64,000 bases of DNA from Corynebacterium meridianum (lineage in GTDB: Bacteria; Actinomycetota; Actinomycetes; Mycobacteriales; Mycobacteriaceae): positions 372,001-436,000 of the forward strand of contig NZ_JAEIOS010000009.1 of assembly GCF_016342265.1 (NCBI RefSeq), read 5' to 3'. The translations under genes were made by a program, and so were the position numbers. Shown here piece by piece: positions 9,680-16,831 of the stretch; position 1 is the first letter of the stretch; each line of letters starts with the position of its first letter. A model generated the notes under the pieces. That model was not told where the DNA came from. It worked only from the letters and a program-made list of their open reading frames with translations, and did no database searches.

Positions 9680-11179
9680 ATGACAGAGACCCCCTCTGAC
9701 GATGTGGCCGTAATCATCCTCGCCGCAGGTGCCGGCACCAGGATGAAATCCGCGACGCCGAAGATGCTGCACAGCGTCGCCGGGCGCACCATGCTCGCCC
9801 ACGCCCTGCACGCGGCTGCGGGATTGCGGCCAGCCAACATCATCACGGTCGTCGGGCATCAGCGGGACAAGGTCATTCCGGCGGTGGCGGAGGAGCTTCC
9901 CGCCCTCGAGGCCGCCTACGGCACCCCATCCCTCGGGATCGCCCGCCAGGAGGAGCAGAACGGCACCGGACACGCCGTCGCCTGCGGCCTGGAGGAGCTC
10001 TCCCCCGACTTCACCGGCACCGTCGTGGTCACCACCTCCGATGTGCCGATGATCAACTCGGAAACCCTGCGCGCTCTCGTCGATGAGCACAACACCAAGC
10101 CGCGGGCCGCGGTCACCGTCCTCACCGCCACCCTCGAGGACCCGACGGGTTACGGCCGTATCGTGCGGACACCGGACGGGGAGGTCACCCGGATCGTGGA
10201 GCAGAAGGACGCCACCGAGGATGAGCTCGAGATCACCGAGATCAACTCCGGCGTCTACGCCTTCGACGCGGACCTCCTGCGTACCGCGGTCACCCAACTC
10301 GACACCGACAACGCGCAGGGAGAGTTCTACCTGACCGACGTCATCGGCATCGCCCGCGACAATGACCGTTCCGTGCGGGGGCACCGCCTGGATGACGCCT
10401 CCATCATCGCCGGCGTCAACGACCGGGTTCAGCTCGCGGCCATCGGCGCCGAATTCAACCGGCGCCTGTGCGAGACGGCGATGCGCGGGGGCGCGACCAT
10501 CATCGATCCCGCATCGACCTTCATCGACGTCGACGTGAGGATCGGCCGGGACGTCGTGATCGAGCCGGGTACCCAGCTGCGCGGCCACACTGTCATCGGC
10601 GACAACTGCACCATCGGCCCCGACACCACCCTGACCGACATGGTCGTCGGCGACGGTGCCTCCGTCATACGCACCCACGGCTCCGAATCGACGATCGGCC
10701 CGCGGGCAACGGTCGGACCCTTCACGTTCATCCGTCCGGGCACGTCCCTCGGCGAGGAGGGCAAGCTCGGCGGTTTCGTGGAGGCGAAGAAGGCGACGAT
10801 CGGTCGCGGGTCGAAGGTGCCGCACCTCACCTATGTGGGGGACGCGACCATCGGCGAGGAATCGAACATCGGTGCGTCCAGTGTCTTCGTCAACTACGAC
10901 GGGGTGAACAAGCACCACACCACCATCGGCAGCCACGTGCGCACCGGCAGTGACACGATGTTCATCGCACCGGTGACCGTGGGTGACGGGGCGTACTCCG
11001 GGGCAGGTACAGTAATCAAGGATGACGTCCCACCCGGGGCACTGGCCGTCTCCGGCGGCCATCAGCGCAACATCGAAGGTTGGGTGCAGCGGAAACGGCC
11101 CGGAACCCCGGCAGCGGACGCCGCCGAACGTGCAGCAGCGCAGCTCAGCGTCAACAATCAGGAAGGCGAAGCAGAATAG
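9680..11179 (+). CDS. glmU: Bifunctional GlmU: GlcNAc-1-P uridyltransferase / GlcN-1-P acetyltransferase
   Basis: 499 aa. Makes UDP-N-acetylglucosamine for peptidoglycan. The N-terminal nucleotidyltransferase shows [11 protein letters not shown] at residues 14-24; the C-terminal left-handed beta-helix of hexapeptide repeats runs from about residue 265 ([20 protein letters not shown] region, then [28 protein letters not shown], acetyltransferase active-site area). I chose the ATG at 9680 because GGAG lies 5 bases upstream; the ATG at 9665 has no site. Two bases separate it from prs, so the pair is translationally linked, as in most actinobacteria. Confidence 0.97.
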   Translation: MTETPSDDVAVIILAAGAGTRMKSATPKMLHSVAGRTMLAHALHAAAGLRPANIITVVGHQRDKVIPAVAEELPALEAAYGTPSLGIARQEEQNGTGHAVACGLEELSPDFTGTVVVTTSDVPMINSETLRALVDEHNTKPRAAVTVLTATLEDPTGYGRIVRTPDGEVTRIVEQKDATEDELEITEINSGVYAFDADLLRTAVTQLDTDNAQGEFYLTDVIGIARDNDRSVRGHRLDDASIIAGVNDRVQLAAIGAEFNRRLCETAMRGGATIIDPASTFIDVDVRIGRDVVIEPGTQLRGHTVIGDNCTIGPDTTLTDMVVGDGASVIRTHGSESTIGPRATVGPFTFIRPGTSLGEEGKLGGFVEAKKATIGRGSKVPHLTYVGDATIGEESNIGASSVFVNYDGVNKHHTTIGSHVRTGSDTMFIAPVTVGDGAYSGAGTVIKDDVPPGALAVSGGHQRNIEGWVQRKRPGTPAADAAERAAAQLSVNNQEGEAE

Positions 11180-11181
11180 AC

Positions 11182-12159
11182 ATGTCTGCCCAGTGGATCG
11201 ACAACCAGAAGAACCTCATGCTGTTCAGCGGGCGGGGAAACCCGGCGCTCGGCGAGGCCGTGGCCCGGGAGCTCGGTGTCCAGCTGACCCCCACCACCGC
11301 CCGGGACTTCGCCAACGGCGAGATCTTCGTACGTTTCGAGGAGTCCGTCCGCGGCTGCGACGCCTTCGTGCTGCAGTCGCACACCCAGCCGCTGAACAAG
11401 TGGCTTATGGAACAGCTCATCATGATCGACGCCCTGAAGCGCGGTTCGGCGAAACGGATCACCGCGATCCTACCGTTCTACCCGTACGCCCGGCAGGACA
11501 AGAAGCACCGCGGCCGCGAGCCGATCTCCGCCCGCCTGGTCGCGGACATGCTGAAGACCGCGGGCGCCGACCGGATCGTCTCCGTGGATCTGCACACCGA
11601 TCAGATCCAGGGGTTCTTCGACGGGCCGGTCGACCACATGCACGCCATGCCCATCCTGACCGAGCACATCAAGAAGAACTACAGCCTGGAGAACATCTGC
11701 GTCGTCTCCCCCGACGCCGGTCGCGTGAAGGTCGCCGAGAAGTGGGCCAACACCCTGGGCGGTGCGCCGATGGCGTTCGTCCACAAGACCCGCAGCGTCG
11801 ACGTCGCCAACCAGGTCACCGCGAACCGTGTCGTCGGTGACGTCGCCGGCCGCACCTGCGTGCTGCTGGACGACATGATCGACACCGGTGGAACGATCTC
11901 CGGCGCGGTCGGGGTCCTTCGCGAAGCCGGTGCGGGAGACGTCATCATCGCCACCACGCACGGCGTGTTCTCCGGCCCCGCCCGCGAGCGACTGTCCCGC
12001 TGCGGTGCCCGTGAGGTCATCGCGACCGACACGCTGCCCCAGAACACGGACGGCTGGGACAACCTCACGGTGCTGTCCATCGCGCCGCTGCTGGCGAAGA
12101 CGATCCACGAGATCTTCGAGAACGGATCTGTGACCACCCTCTTCGAGGGCCAGGCCTGA
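11182..12159 (+). CDS. prs: Ribose-phosphate pyrophosphokinase
   Basis: 325 aa. Makes PRPP from ribose 5-phosphate and ATP, feeding nucleotide, histidine and tryptophan synthesis and, in this order, decaprenylphosphoryl-arabinose for the cell wall. Visible landmarks are RYPYARQDKK-like FYPYARQDKKHRGREPISA (ATP site loop), VDLHTDQIQGFF, and the PRPP-binding LLDDMIDTGGTI near residue 230. The start at 11182 lies two bases after the glmU stop, with only a weak GGAAGG about 14 bases upstream, so translation probably depends on coupling to glmU. Confidence 0.97.
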   Translation: MSAQWIDNQKNLMLFSGRGNPALGEAVARELGVQLTPTTARDFANGEIFVRFEESVRGCDAFVLQSHTQPLNKWLMEQLIMIDALKRGSAKRITAILPFYPYARQDKKHRGREPISARLVADMLKTAGADRIVSVDLHTDQIQGFFDGPVDHMHAMPILTEHIKKNYSLENICVVSPDAGRVKVAEKWANTLGGAPMAFVHKTRSVDVANQVTANRVVGDVAGRTCVLLDDMIDTGGTISGAVGVLREAGAGDVIIATTHGVFSGPARERLSRCGAREVIATDTLPQNTDGWDNLTVLSIAPLLAKTIHEIFENGSVTTLFEGQA

Positions 12160-12196
12160 TCCACCGCCACCGGCCACGCCCCCGCGCCGCGGCACA

Positions 12197-12226
12197 TTGT
12201 GTCCGGTTCCGGGGGCGTGGTACTGT
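12197..12226 (+). promoter_or_regulatory. Candidate promoter for rplY
   Basis: TTGTGT (12197-12202) and TACTGT (12221-12226) are separated by 18 bases, 37 bases after the prs stop. It would start a transcript near 12233, leaving a leader of about 190 bases before rplY. Confidence 0.45.
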
Positions 12227-12232
12227 CATCAG

Positions 12233-12422
12233 CGTCTCGGCGAGGGCCGATCCCCCGGATCAGCCGTTATCGACGCGATGTGACGCATGAAGCGCCCCAC
12301 CTCCGTACGCGGAGGACGGACAGCCTGCGATGACTCGACGAGAACCCGGGTCCCGCAGGCTTTTGTTGTGTCTGCGTCCGGGACCACACATAACTGTCCA
12401 ACCAACGCCCAGGAGAAACACC
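12233..12422 (+). promoter_or_regulatory. Structured 5' leader of rplY with an internal terminator
   Basis: The leader holds a perfect 6-bp hairpin CCTCCG-TACG-CGGAGG at 12300-12315 and then a terminator-like hairpin GCCTGCG (12323-12329) with CGCAGGC (12354-12360) followed directly by TTTT. A terminator placed only 58 bases before the rplY ATG suggests premature termination control, possibly autogenous by the 5S-rRNA-binding protein L25. The alternative is that this simply terminates glmU-prs and rplY starts inside it. No leader peptide is evident. Confidence 0.5.
12323..12364 (+). terminator. Terminator-like hairpin in the rplY leader
   Basis: Seven-base perfect stem GCCTGCG/CGCAGGC, 24-base loop, then TTTT. 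Either an attenuator for rplY or the end of the glmU-prs transcript. Confidence 0.6.
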
Positions 12423-13076
12423 ATGGCCATCAACAAGGCTATCCCGCTCGAAGCAGCACCCCGTACCGAGTTCGGCAAGGGCGCGGCGCGCCGTGCCCGC
12501 CGCGACGGCCTGATCCCCGTCGTGATCTACAGCAAGTCCATCGATGAGCCGCTGCACGTCACCGTCGACCGTCTCGACTTCACCGCGATCATCCGCAACC
12601 ACGGCGTCAACGCCGTCGTCGACGTCGACATCGAGGGCGAGAAGCAGCTCGCCATCGTCAAGCACCTCGACCAGAACGTCCTGACCTTCAACATCGACCA
12701 CGTCGATCTCCTCGCCATCTCCCGCGGCGAGAAGATCGAGGTCGAGGTCCCGGTCGTCCACACCGGCGAGCCGGCTCCGGGCGCCATGGTCATCCAGGAC
12801 GCCGACGTCCTCGCCGTCGAGGCTCCCGTGCTCTCCATTCCGGAAGAGTTCGAGATCGACATCGAGGGCCTGGAGATCGGTACCCAGATCACCGCCGCCG
12901 ACGTCAAGCTGGAGGAGGGCATCACGCTGGTCTCCGATCCCGAGACGCTGATCATCAACATCGTCGAGCCCGAGGAAGAGGAACTGCCGGAGCCCGAGGG
13001 CGAAGAGGGCGAGGGCGACACCGAGGGCGAGTCGGTCGAGGCCTCCGAAGAGGGCCCGACCAACGACAGCGAATAG
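12423..13076 (+). CDS. rplY: 50S ribosomal protein L25/CTC
   Basis: 217 aa, the long CTC/TL5 form that binds 5S rRNA. Residues about 1-95 form the L25 domain (EFGKGAARRARRDGLIPVV), about 100-185 the TL5 C-terminal beta domain, followed by a Glu-rich tail of about 32 residues (EEEELPEPEGEEGEGD), which is common in actinobacteria. AGGAGAAACACC precedes the ATG. It sits between prs and pth, as in mycobacteria (Rv1015c beside Rv1014c); the lipoprotein gene lpqT found between rplY and prsA there is absent here. Confidence 0.97.
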   Translation: MAINKAIPLEAAPRTEFGKGAARRARRDGLIPVVIYSKSIDEPLHVTVDRLDFTAIIRNHGVNAVVDVDIEGEKQLAIVKHLDQNVLTFNIDHVDLLAISRGEKIEVEVPVVHTGEPAPGAMVIQDADVLAVEAPVLSIPEEFEIDIEGLEIGTQITAADVKLEEGITLVSDPETLIINIVEPEEEELPEPEGEEGEGDTEGESVEASEEGPTNDSE

Positions 13077-13117
13077 TCTCCTGTCACGGACGGGTTGAAC
13101 CACCCGCCCGGCTGAAC

Positions 13118-13175
13118 ACCCGCTCCGGGGCAGCCCGACCGCACACGTGGTCGGGTGCCCACCGGGGCGGGTTTT
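13118..13175 (+). terminator. Rho-independent terminator of rplY
   Basis: Long interrupted hairpin: ACCCGC with GCGGGT at the base, inner CCCGACC with GGTCGGG, and a TTTT run at 13172-13175. Confidence 0.85.
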
Positions 13176-13230
13176 CCGCTGTGCACGGGGTGTCCGTGAG
13201 CCCCGGTCCGTGTGTGCGACAATGTTCGGC

Positions 13231-13857
13231 GTGAGTTCACCTGACACCATCCCCCGGAACAACCCCGGACCCCCCACCGGCCCACTGCTCGTCGTCGGGC
13301 TGGGTAATCCCGGTCCGAAGTACGCGGCCACCCGGCACAACGTCGGCTTCATGGTCGTCGACGAGCTCGCGGAGCGGGCGACCCCGATGCCCGCGACCTT
13401 CAGCGTGCACAAGCGCTCGAACGCCGAGATCGCACAGATCCGGATCAGCGGGCGTCCCGTGATCCTGGCGAAGCCGCGCAGCTTCATGAATCTCTCGGGC
13501 GGCCCGGTCAAGGCACTCGCCTCGTATTTCGGCGTGGAGCCGGCGGACATCGTGGTCATCCACGATGAACTGGATCTCGAGCCCGGTGTCGTCCGGCTCA
13601 AGCTCGGCGGTGGGGAGAACGGCCACAACGGGTTGAAATCGACCAGTAAGTCCCTGGGCACCAGGGACTACATCCGGGTGCGCATGGGCATCGGGCGGCC
13701 CCCGGGACGGATGGATCCGGCGGACTACGTGCTGCGCCCCATCCCGCAGTCGGCGTGCTCCGACCTGGCGATCCAGTGCGCGGATGCGGCGGACGGGGTG
13801 GAACTGATAGCCGAATCCGGCCTGGCCATCGCGCAGAACACGATCCACTCCCGGTGA
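13231..13857 (+). CDS. pth: Peptidyl-tRNA hydrolase
   Basis: 208 aa. Releases tRNA from prematurely dropped peptidyl-tRNA. Family landmarks: LLVVGLGNPGPKYAATRHNVGF (GNPG and catalytic His in RHNVG), KPRSFMNLSG, and HDELDLEPG with the second catalytic Asp region, then GGGENGHNGLKS. The start is uncertain: ATG at 13222 and GTG at 13231 both lie nine bases apart with no ribosome site; I use the GTG, but either is possible. Terminators on both sides isolate it as a single-gene unit. Confidence 0.95.
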   Translation: MSSPDTIPRNNPGPPTGPLLVVGLGNPGPKYAATRHNVGFMVVDELAERATPMPATFSVHKRSNAEIAQIRISGRPVILAKPRSFMNLSGGPVKALASYFGVEPADIVVIHDELDLEPGVVRLKLGGGENGHNGLKSTSKSLGTRDYIRVRMGIGRPPGRMDPADYVLRPIPQSACSDLAIQCADAADGVELIAESGLAIAQNTIHSR

Positions 13858-13863
13858 CGGGAA

Positions 13864-13900
13864 ACGGCCCCGGGCGGTGAGAATCGCCCGGGGCCGTTTT
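13864..13900. terminator. Strong terminator between convergent pth and the protease-linked lipoprotein
   Basis: 13-bp perfect stem ACGGCCCCGGGCG / CGCCCGGGGCCGT with an 8-base loop and a T-rich tail on the plus strand. It can serve both converging transcripts. Confidence 0.9.
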
Positions 13901-13930
13901 CTTCTCAGCCGCCCGGATTCCCGGAGGGTG

Positions 13931-14401
13931 TCATCGTCCGGTGTCTCCGGAGGGTACCGAGCCACGGTCGGGATCGACGTGGACGACCCCCTGGCCGGCA
14001 TAGAGTTCCTTCGTGAGGCGGGACAGCTGTTCCGGTGTCAGGCCACCGTCCACGGTCACGACCACGGACAGCTCACCGGAGTGGTCGACCGCCCGTGCCC
14101 TGGTCGCGGAGACTCCGATCCCCGCGCGCTGCGCCGCATCGGCGATCTCCTTCTCCCGCAGTTTCTCGTCTCGGATCGCGGGCGAATCCGGGGAGAAGTA
14201 GACGATGACGCCGTCTGCTCCCCCGGTCACCCGGGGTGCGGGTTGCCGGGATACCGTGATCACCGGCGCATCGGATTCATCGGCTCCGGTCGGCTGTCGT
14301 GGTGCCGGAGCACAGGCACCGGTGGACACGATCAGCGATCCCAGCACGAGGCCGATGAGCGGTTTCCGCGACGCCGTGGTGCTGGTTTTGCGTGTTCTCA
14401 T
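13931..14401 (-). CDS. Probable lipoprotein resembling a free-standing subtilase propeptide (I9-like)
   Basis: 156 aa. An N-terminal signal with STGAC around residue 30 suggests a lipoprotein, though the -3 residue (Thr) is not ideal. From about residue 60 the sequence (VIVYF..., then a helix, then GELSVVVTVDGGLTPEQL..., ending VVHVDPD) follows the same order and spacing as the prodomain of the subtilase encoded just upstream (FIVAYRDG..., GALVVATDRKLNADEA..., VDYVEPD). Inhibitor_I9 propeptides act as folding chaperones and inhibitors of their protease. The gene begins 19 bases after the protease stop codon, so the two are almost certainly one operon. I infer a membrane-tethered inhibitor or chaperone for the protease; no direct family match was checked. 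Confidence 0.7.
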   Translation of the reverse strand: MRTRKTSTTASRKPLIGLVLGSLIVSTGACAPAPRQPTGADESDAPVITVSRQPAPRVTGGADGVIVYFSPDSPAIRDEKLREKEIADAAQRAGIGVSATRARAVDHSGELSVVVTVDGGLTPEQLSRLTKELYAGQGVVHVDPDRGSVPSGDTGR

Positions 14402-14420
14402 CGAGTTCTCATCCCCGTCA

Positions 14421-16214
14421 TCAGCGCCAGAAGTGTCCGAGTCCGTAGTAGCTCAACCAGTAGAGCGTCCGGAGCCAGTCCAGGTAGCCCATCCGGCGGC
14501 CCGGGGCGGGTGCGGGACGGGTGTCGTCCTCGCGGGGTTCGCTCCCGGAGTCGTCACGGACGTCCTCGACGGGGGCGGAGACGGGTTCCGGTTCGACGGA
14601 AGTCGTTCCCTCGTCGCCGCGATCATCGATCGGGGTCTCCCCGGGTTCGATGCTGCGGGGCAGCCGCGGCTGGCGGTGCTCCCCCGCGCCGACCGCGGCG
14701 GCGGCGTCGATCAGTCCCGATCCGCATCCGGCCCAGCAGTTACGGCTGAGCGGTCGGGCGGTGTCGGTGATCCGGGTCTTGATCTGGTCGGGGGTCAGAC
14801 CGGGTTCCGCGTGGTGCAGCAGCGCCGCGACACCGGAGACCAGCGGGGTGGCCATCGAGGTGCCCTCGTAGTAGGCGTAGGCCGGGGAACCGGGGGTCCT
14901 GGTGCCGGTGTTGAGGGTGGACAGCACACCCGCACCGTTATTCATGTCACCGCCCGGGGCGGTGATGTCGAGGACGTGGCCGTAGTTCGAGTAGCTGGCC
15001 GGGGCACCGGTCTCACCCGACGCGCCGACCGTTATGACGTTGTCGCAGTTGGCGGGTTGTACCCTACTGGCATCGATGGCGTCGTTGCCGGCAGCGACGA
15101 CGACGGTGGCGCCACGTTCCACGGCGAAGTCGATGGCCCGCTGATAGGTCCGGGAGCAGCGCCCCTGCCCGCCGAGGGAGAGGTTGATGACCGACGCCGG
15201 GTTGGTGTTCTCCGGTGCGCCGTTGACACGTCCACCTGCGGACCAGATAATGGCGTCGGCGATGTCCGAGGTCAGACCGCCGCACTTACCCAGGGCACGG
15301 ACGGGCAGGATCCGCGAGCCGGGGGCGGTTGCCGCCACGCCGATGCCGTTGTTCGTGGCGGCGCCGATGGTGCCGGCGACGTGGGTGCCGTGCCAGGAGG
15401 AGTTCGCTCCTTCCGGATTGTTGCATTCGCCGGGCAGGAACCAGTCACCGTTGTCCTGCGGGTTGCTGTCCCGGCCGTCGCCGTCCCGGGAGCTCCACGG
15501 ATCGGAGATGAAGTCGTATCCGTCGAGGACCCGGGCGTCGAGGTCGGGGTGCGGCAGGATTCCCGAGTCGACGACGGCGACAACGGTACCTCCCGCGTCG
15601 GGGGTGGTGGTCCAGGCGGTGTCGACGCGGGCGCCGTTCGGTCCGTGGATGGGCCACTGCTTGTCGTAGTAGCGGTCATTCGGGGTGGAGAAGATCGTCA
15701 TCCGGGCGTCGGGTTCGACGTAGTCGACCTTGTCGTTCTTCCGCAGCGACTCCATGAAGTTCTCGGCTTCGTCGGCGTTGAGCTTCCGGTCGGTCGCGAC
15801 GACGAGGGCTCCGGTCGCGGTCTCCGAGACTTCGGTGGTCCTGGTTCCGGCGTCACCGGCGGCGCGGCCGAACACTCCGGCGCGACCGTTGTCGGTGACG
15901 AGTTCGTCGAGATCCGGGTGCTCGCCGTCGCGGTAGGCGACGATGAACCGGTCCATGCCGTCGGCGTCGGGTGCGGTGTCGTCGTGCGGATCGAGCCGGG
16001 TGTTGTCGTCGGGGTTGTTGATGACGGTGGGGTCGTGGTCGGCGTTGGCGTCCTGCGCGACCGCGGGCGAAGTGACCGCCAGGATTCCGGAGGCGACGAC
16101 GGTGCTGAGGGTCAGCGCCGCCACGAGGGACCGGCGGCGGGCCGGCTGGCGGGACGTGGTGGTGTCAGCGTTGGGACGGGGTCCTACGGTGCGGACTCCA
16201 GGGGAAAAGGGCAT
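14421..16214 (-). CDS. Secreted subtilisin-like serine protease (S8)
   Basis: 597 aa. Signal peptide (RRRSLVAALTLSTVVASGIL, cleavage near AVAQ, residue 54), an I9-type prodomain (about 75-165, ending VDYVEPD), and a complete S8 catalytic domain with Asp216 (VVDSGI), His275 (WHGTHVAGT) and Ser453 (EGTSMATP), plus the oxyanion-region VVAAGND. All three catalytic residues are intact. After the catalytic domain comes an acidic/proline linker (about 500-575) and an aromatic C-terminal stretch (YLDWLRTLYWLSYYGLG) that might bind a membrane or partner; it has no cell-wall sorting signal. AAAGG lies about 9 bases before the ATG. Downstream is the propeptide-like lipoprotein. Two inverted repeats lie in its upstream region. 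Confidence 0.92.
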   Translation of the reverse strand: MPFSPGVRTVGPRPNADTTTSRQPARRRSLVAALTLSTVVASGILAVTSPAVAQDANADHDPTVINNPDDNTRLDPHDDTAPDADGMDRFIVAYRDGEHPDLDELVTDNGRAGVFGRAAGDAGTRTTEVSETATGALVVATDRKLNADEAENFMESLRKNDKVDYVEPDARMTIFSTPNDRYYDKQWPIHGPNGARVDTAWTTTPDAGGTVVAVVDSGILPHPDLDARVLDGYDFISDPWSSRDGDGRDSNPQDNGDWFLPGECNNPEGANSSWHGTHVAGTIGAATNNGIGVAATAPGSRILPVRALGKCGGLTSDIADAIIWSAGGRVNGAPENTNPASVINLSLGGQGRCSRTYQRAIDFAVERGATVVVAAGNDAIDASRVQPANCDNVITVGASGETGAPASYSNYGHVLDITAPGGDMNNGAGVLSTLNTGTRTPGSPAYAYYEGTSMATPLVSGVAALLHHAEPGLTPDQIKTRITDTARPLSRNCWAGCGSGLIDAAAAVGAGEHRQPRLPRSIEPGETPIDDRGDEGTTSVEPEPVSAPVEDVRDDSGSEPREDDTRPAPAPGRRMGYLDWLRTLYWLSYYGLGHFWR

Positions 16215-16236
16215 TGGCAGATGCCTTTCAGGTCGG

Positions 16237-16262
16237 TTGCATCAACCACACAGTTGATGCAA
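16237..16262. promoter_or_regulatory. Perfect 10-bp inverted repeat upstream of the subtilase gene
   Basis: TTGCATCAAC and GTTGATGCAA are separated by CACACA. It lies 22 bases before the protease start, so it could be an operator over the transcription start or a stem-loop in the 5' untranslated region. Confidence 0.6.
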
Positions 16263-16281
16263 ATGTTTTCTAAATGACACC

Positions 16282-16291
16282 GTAACGTTAC
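16282..16291. promoter_or_regulatory. GTAACGTTAC palindrome upstream of the subtilase gene
   Basis: A 10-bp perfect palindrome centred on CG, flanked by near-symmetric AAATG/CATTT. The central CG and size resemble LacI-family operators; the regulator is unknown. The rest of the 309-base gap 16215-16523 is AT-richer than its surroundings and shows no gene. Confidence 0.45.
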
Positions 16292-16523
16292 ATTTGGCAC
16301 CACTCTCCCGACAGGACCCGGAAACCTCCGGAAGCCCGCGGATCGCCAACCTGTGAACGTTGTTCCCCCTCCTCCGCTGGCCAACCGTCCCCACGGAATC
16401 AACCTGGGAATTCCATGGGACTTTGCACGCCACCCCCAAATAACCGCAACGCGACCAAACGTCGCTGTCCTGACGGGGCGGCTCCCGACATCCACCACCG
16501 GGCGTGCCCGGCCACTCGCTACG

Positions 16524-16694
16524 TCAGCGGATCCTGGCCTTCGCCCAGACCTTCTCCAGTGCGGCATCATCGAGATCGAAAGCGTGCACCTTCTCCAGGC
16601 GCTTCAGGACGACGGGACACAGCTTGCAGCGCTGCCGGGAACGACAGCACTTCTTCTTTCCCCCCTTGGCGGCTTTGCGCCGCATCTTCATCAT
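16524..16694 (-). CDS. Small basic Cys-rich protein
   Basis: 56 aa from the ATG at 16694: a lysine/arginine-rich N-terminus (MMKMRRKAAKGGKKK) followed by CCRSRQRCKLCPVVLKRLEKV and an acidic/helical end. The CCx5-CxxC cluster suggests metal binding. Short basic proteins with this Cys pattern recur in Corynebacteriales, but I know no function. The start is uncertain: GTG at 16706 is in frame, with a TAATAG hexamer four bases before it, so a leaderless 60-aa form is possible. It is downstream of gapB on the same strand but separated from it by a terminator. Confidence 0.7.
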   Translation of the reverse strand: MMKMRRKAAKGGKKKCCRSRQRCKLCPVVLKRLEKVHAFDLDDAALEKVWAKARIR

Positions 16695-16782
16695 GTCCAC
16701 GTCCACGAGCCTATTACCGGACTCCCCCGTCGACACCTGCCGCAATGAGATCAGGCACTCGACCACCCCCGTAAAGGGCGAA

Positions 16783-16812
16783 ACCCGCCCAGAGGCGAAC
16801 TCCCGGGCGGGT
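16783..16812 (-). terminator. Terminator of gapB
   Basis: ACCCGCCC (16783-16790) pairs with GGGCGGGT (16805-16812); on the minus strand the stem is followed by TTTCGCCCTTT. It stands 20 bases after the gapB stop. Confidence 0.75.
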
Positions 16813-16831
16813 CGGACGCGAAAAGGTGGTG

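Noticed and set aside
12287..12547. Leader peptide in the rplY 5' region
   Set aside because: The frame runs on into rplY coding sequence in another frame, with no run of regulatory codons and no ribosome site.
14205..16277. 690-codon plus-strand open frame opposite the subtilase
   Set aside because: Shadow of a high-GC gene: Gly/Val/Asp-rich, no family features, while the minus strand encodes an intact protease with all catalytic residues.
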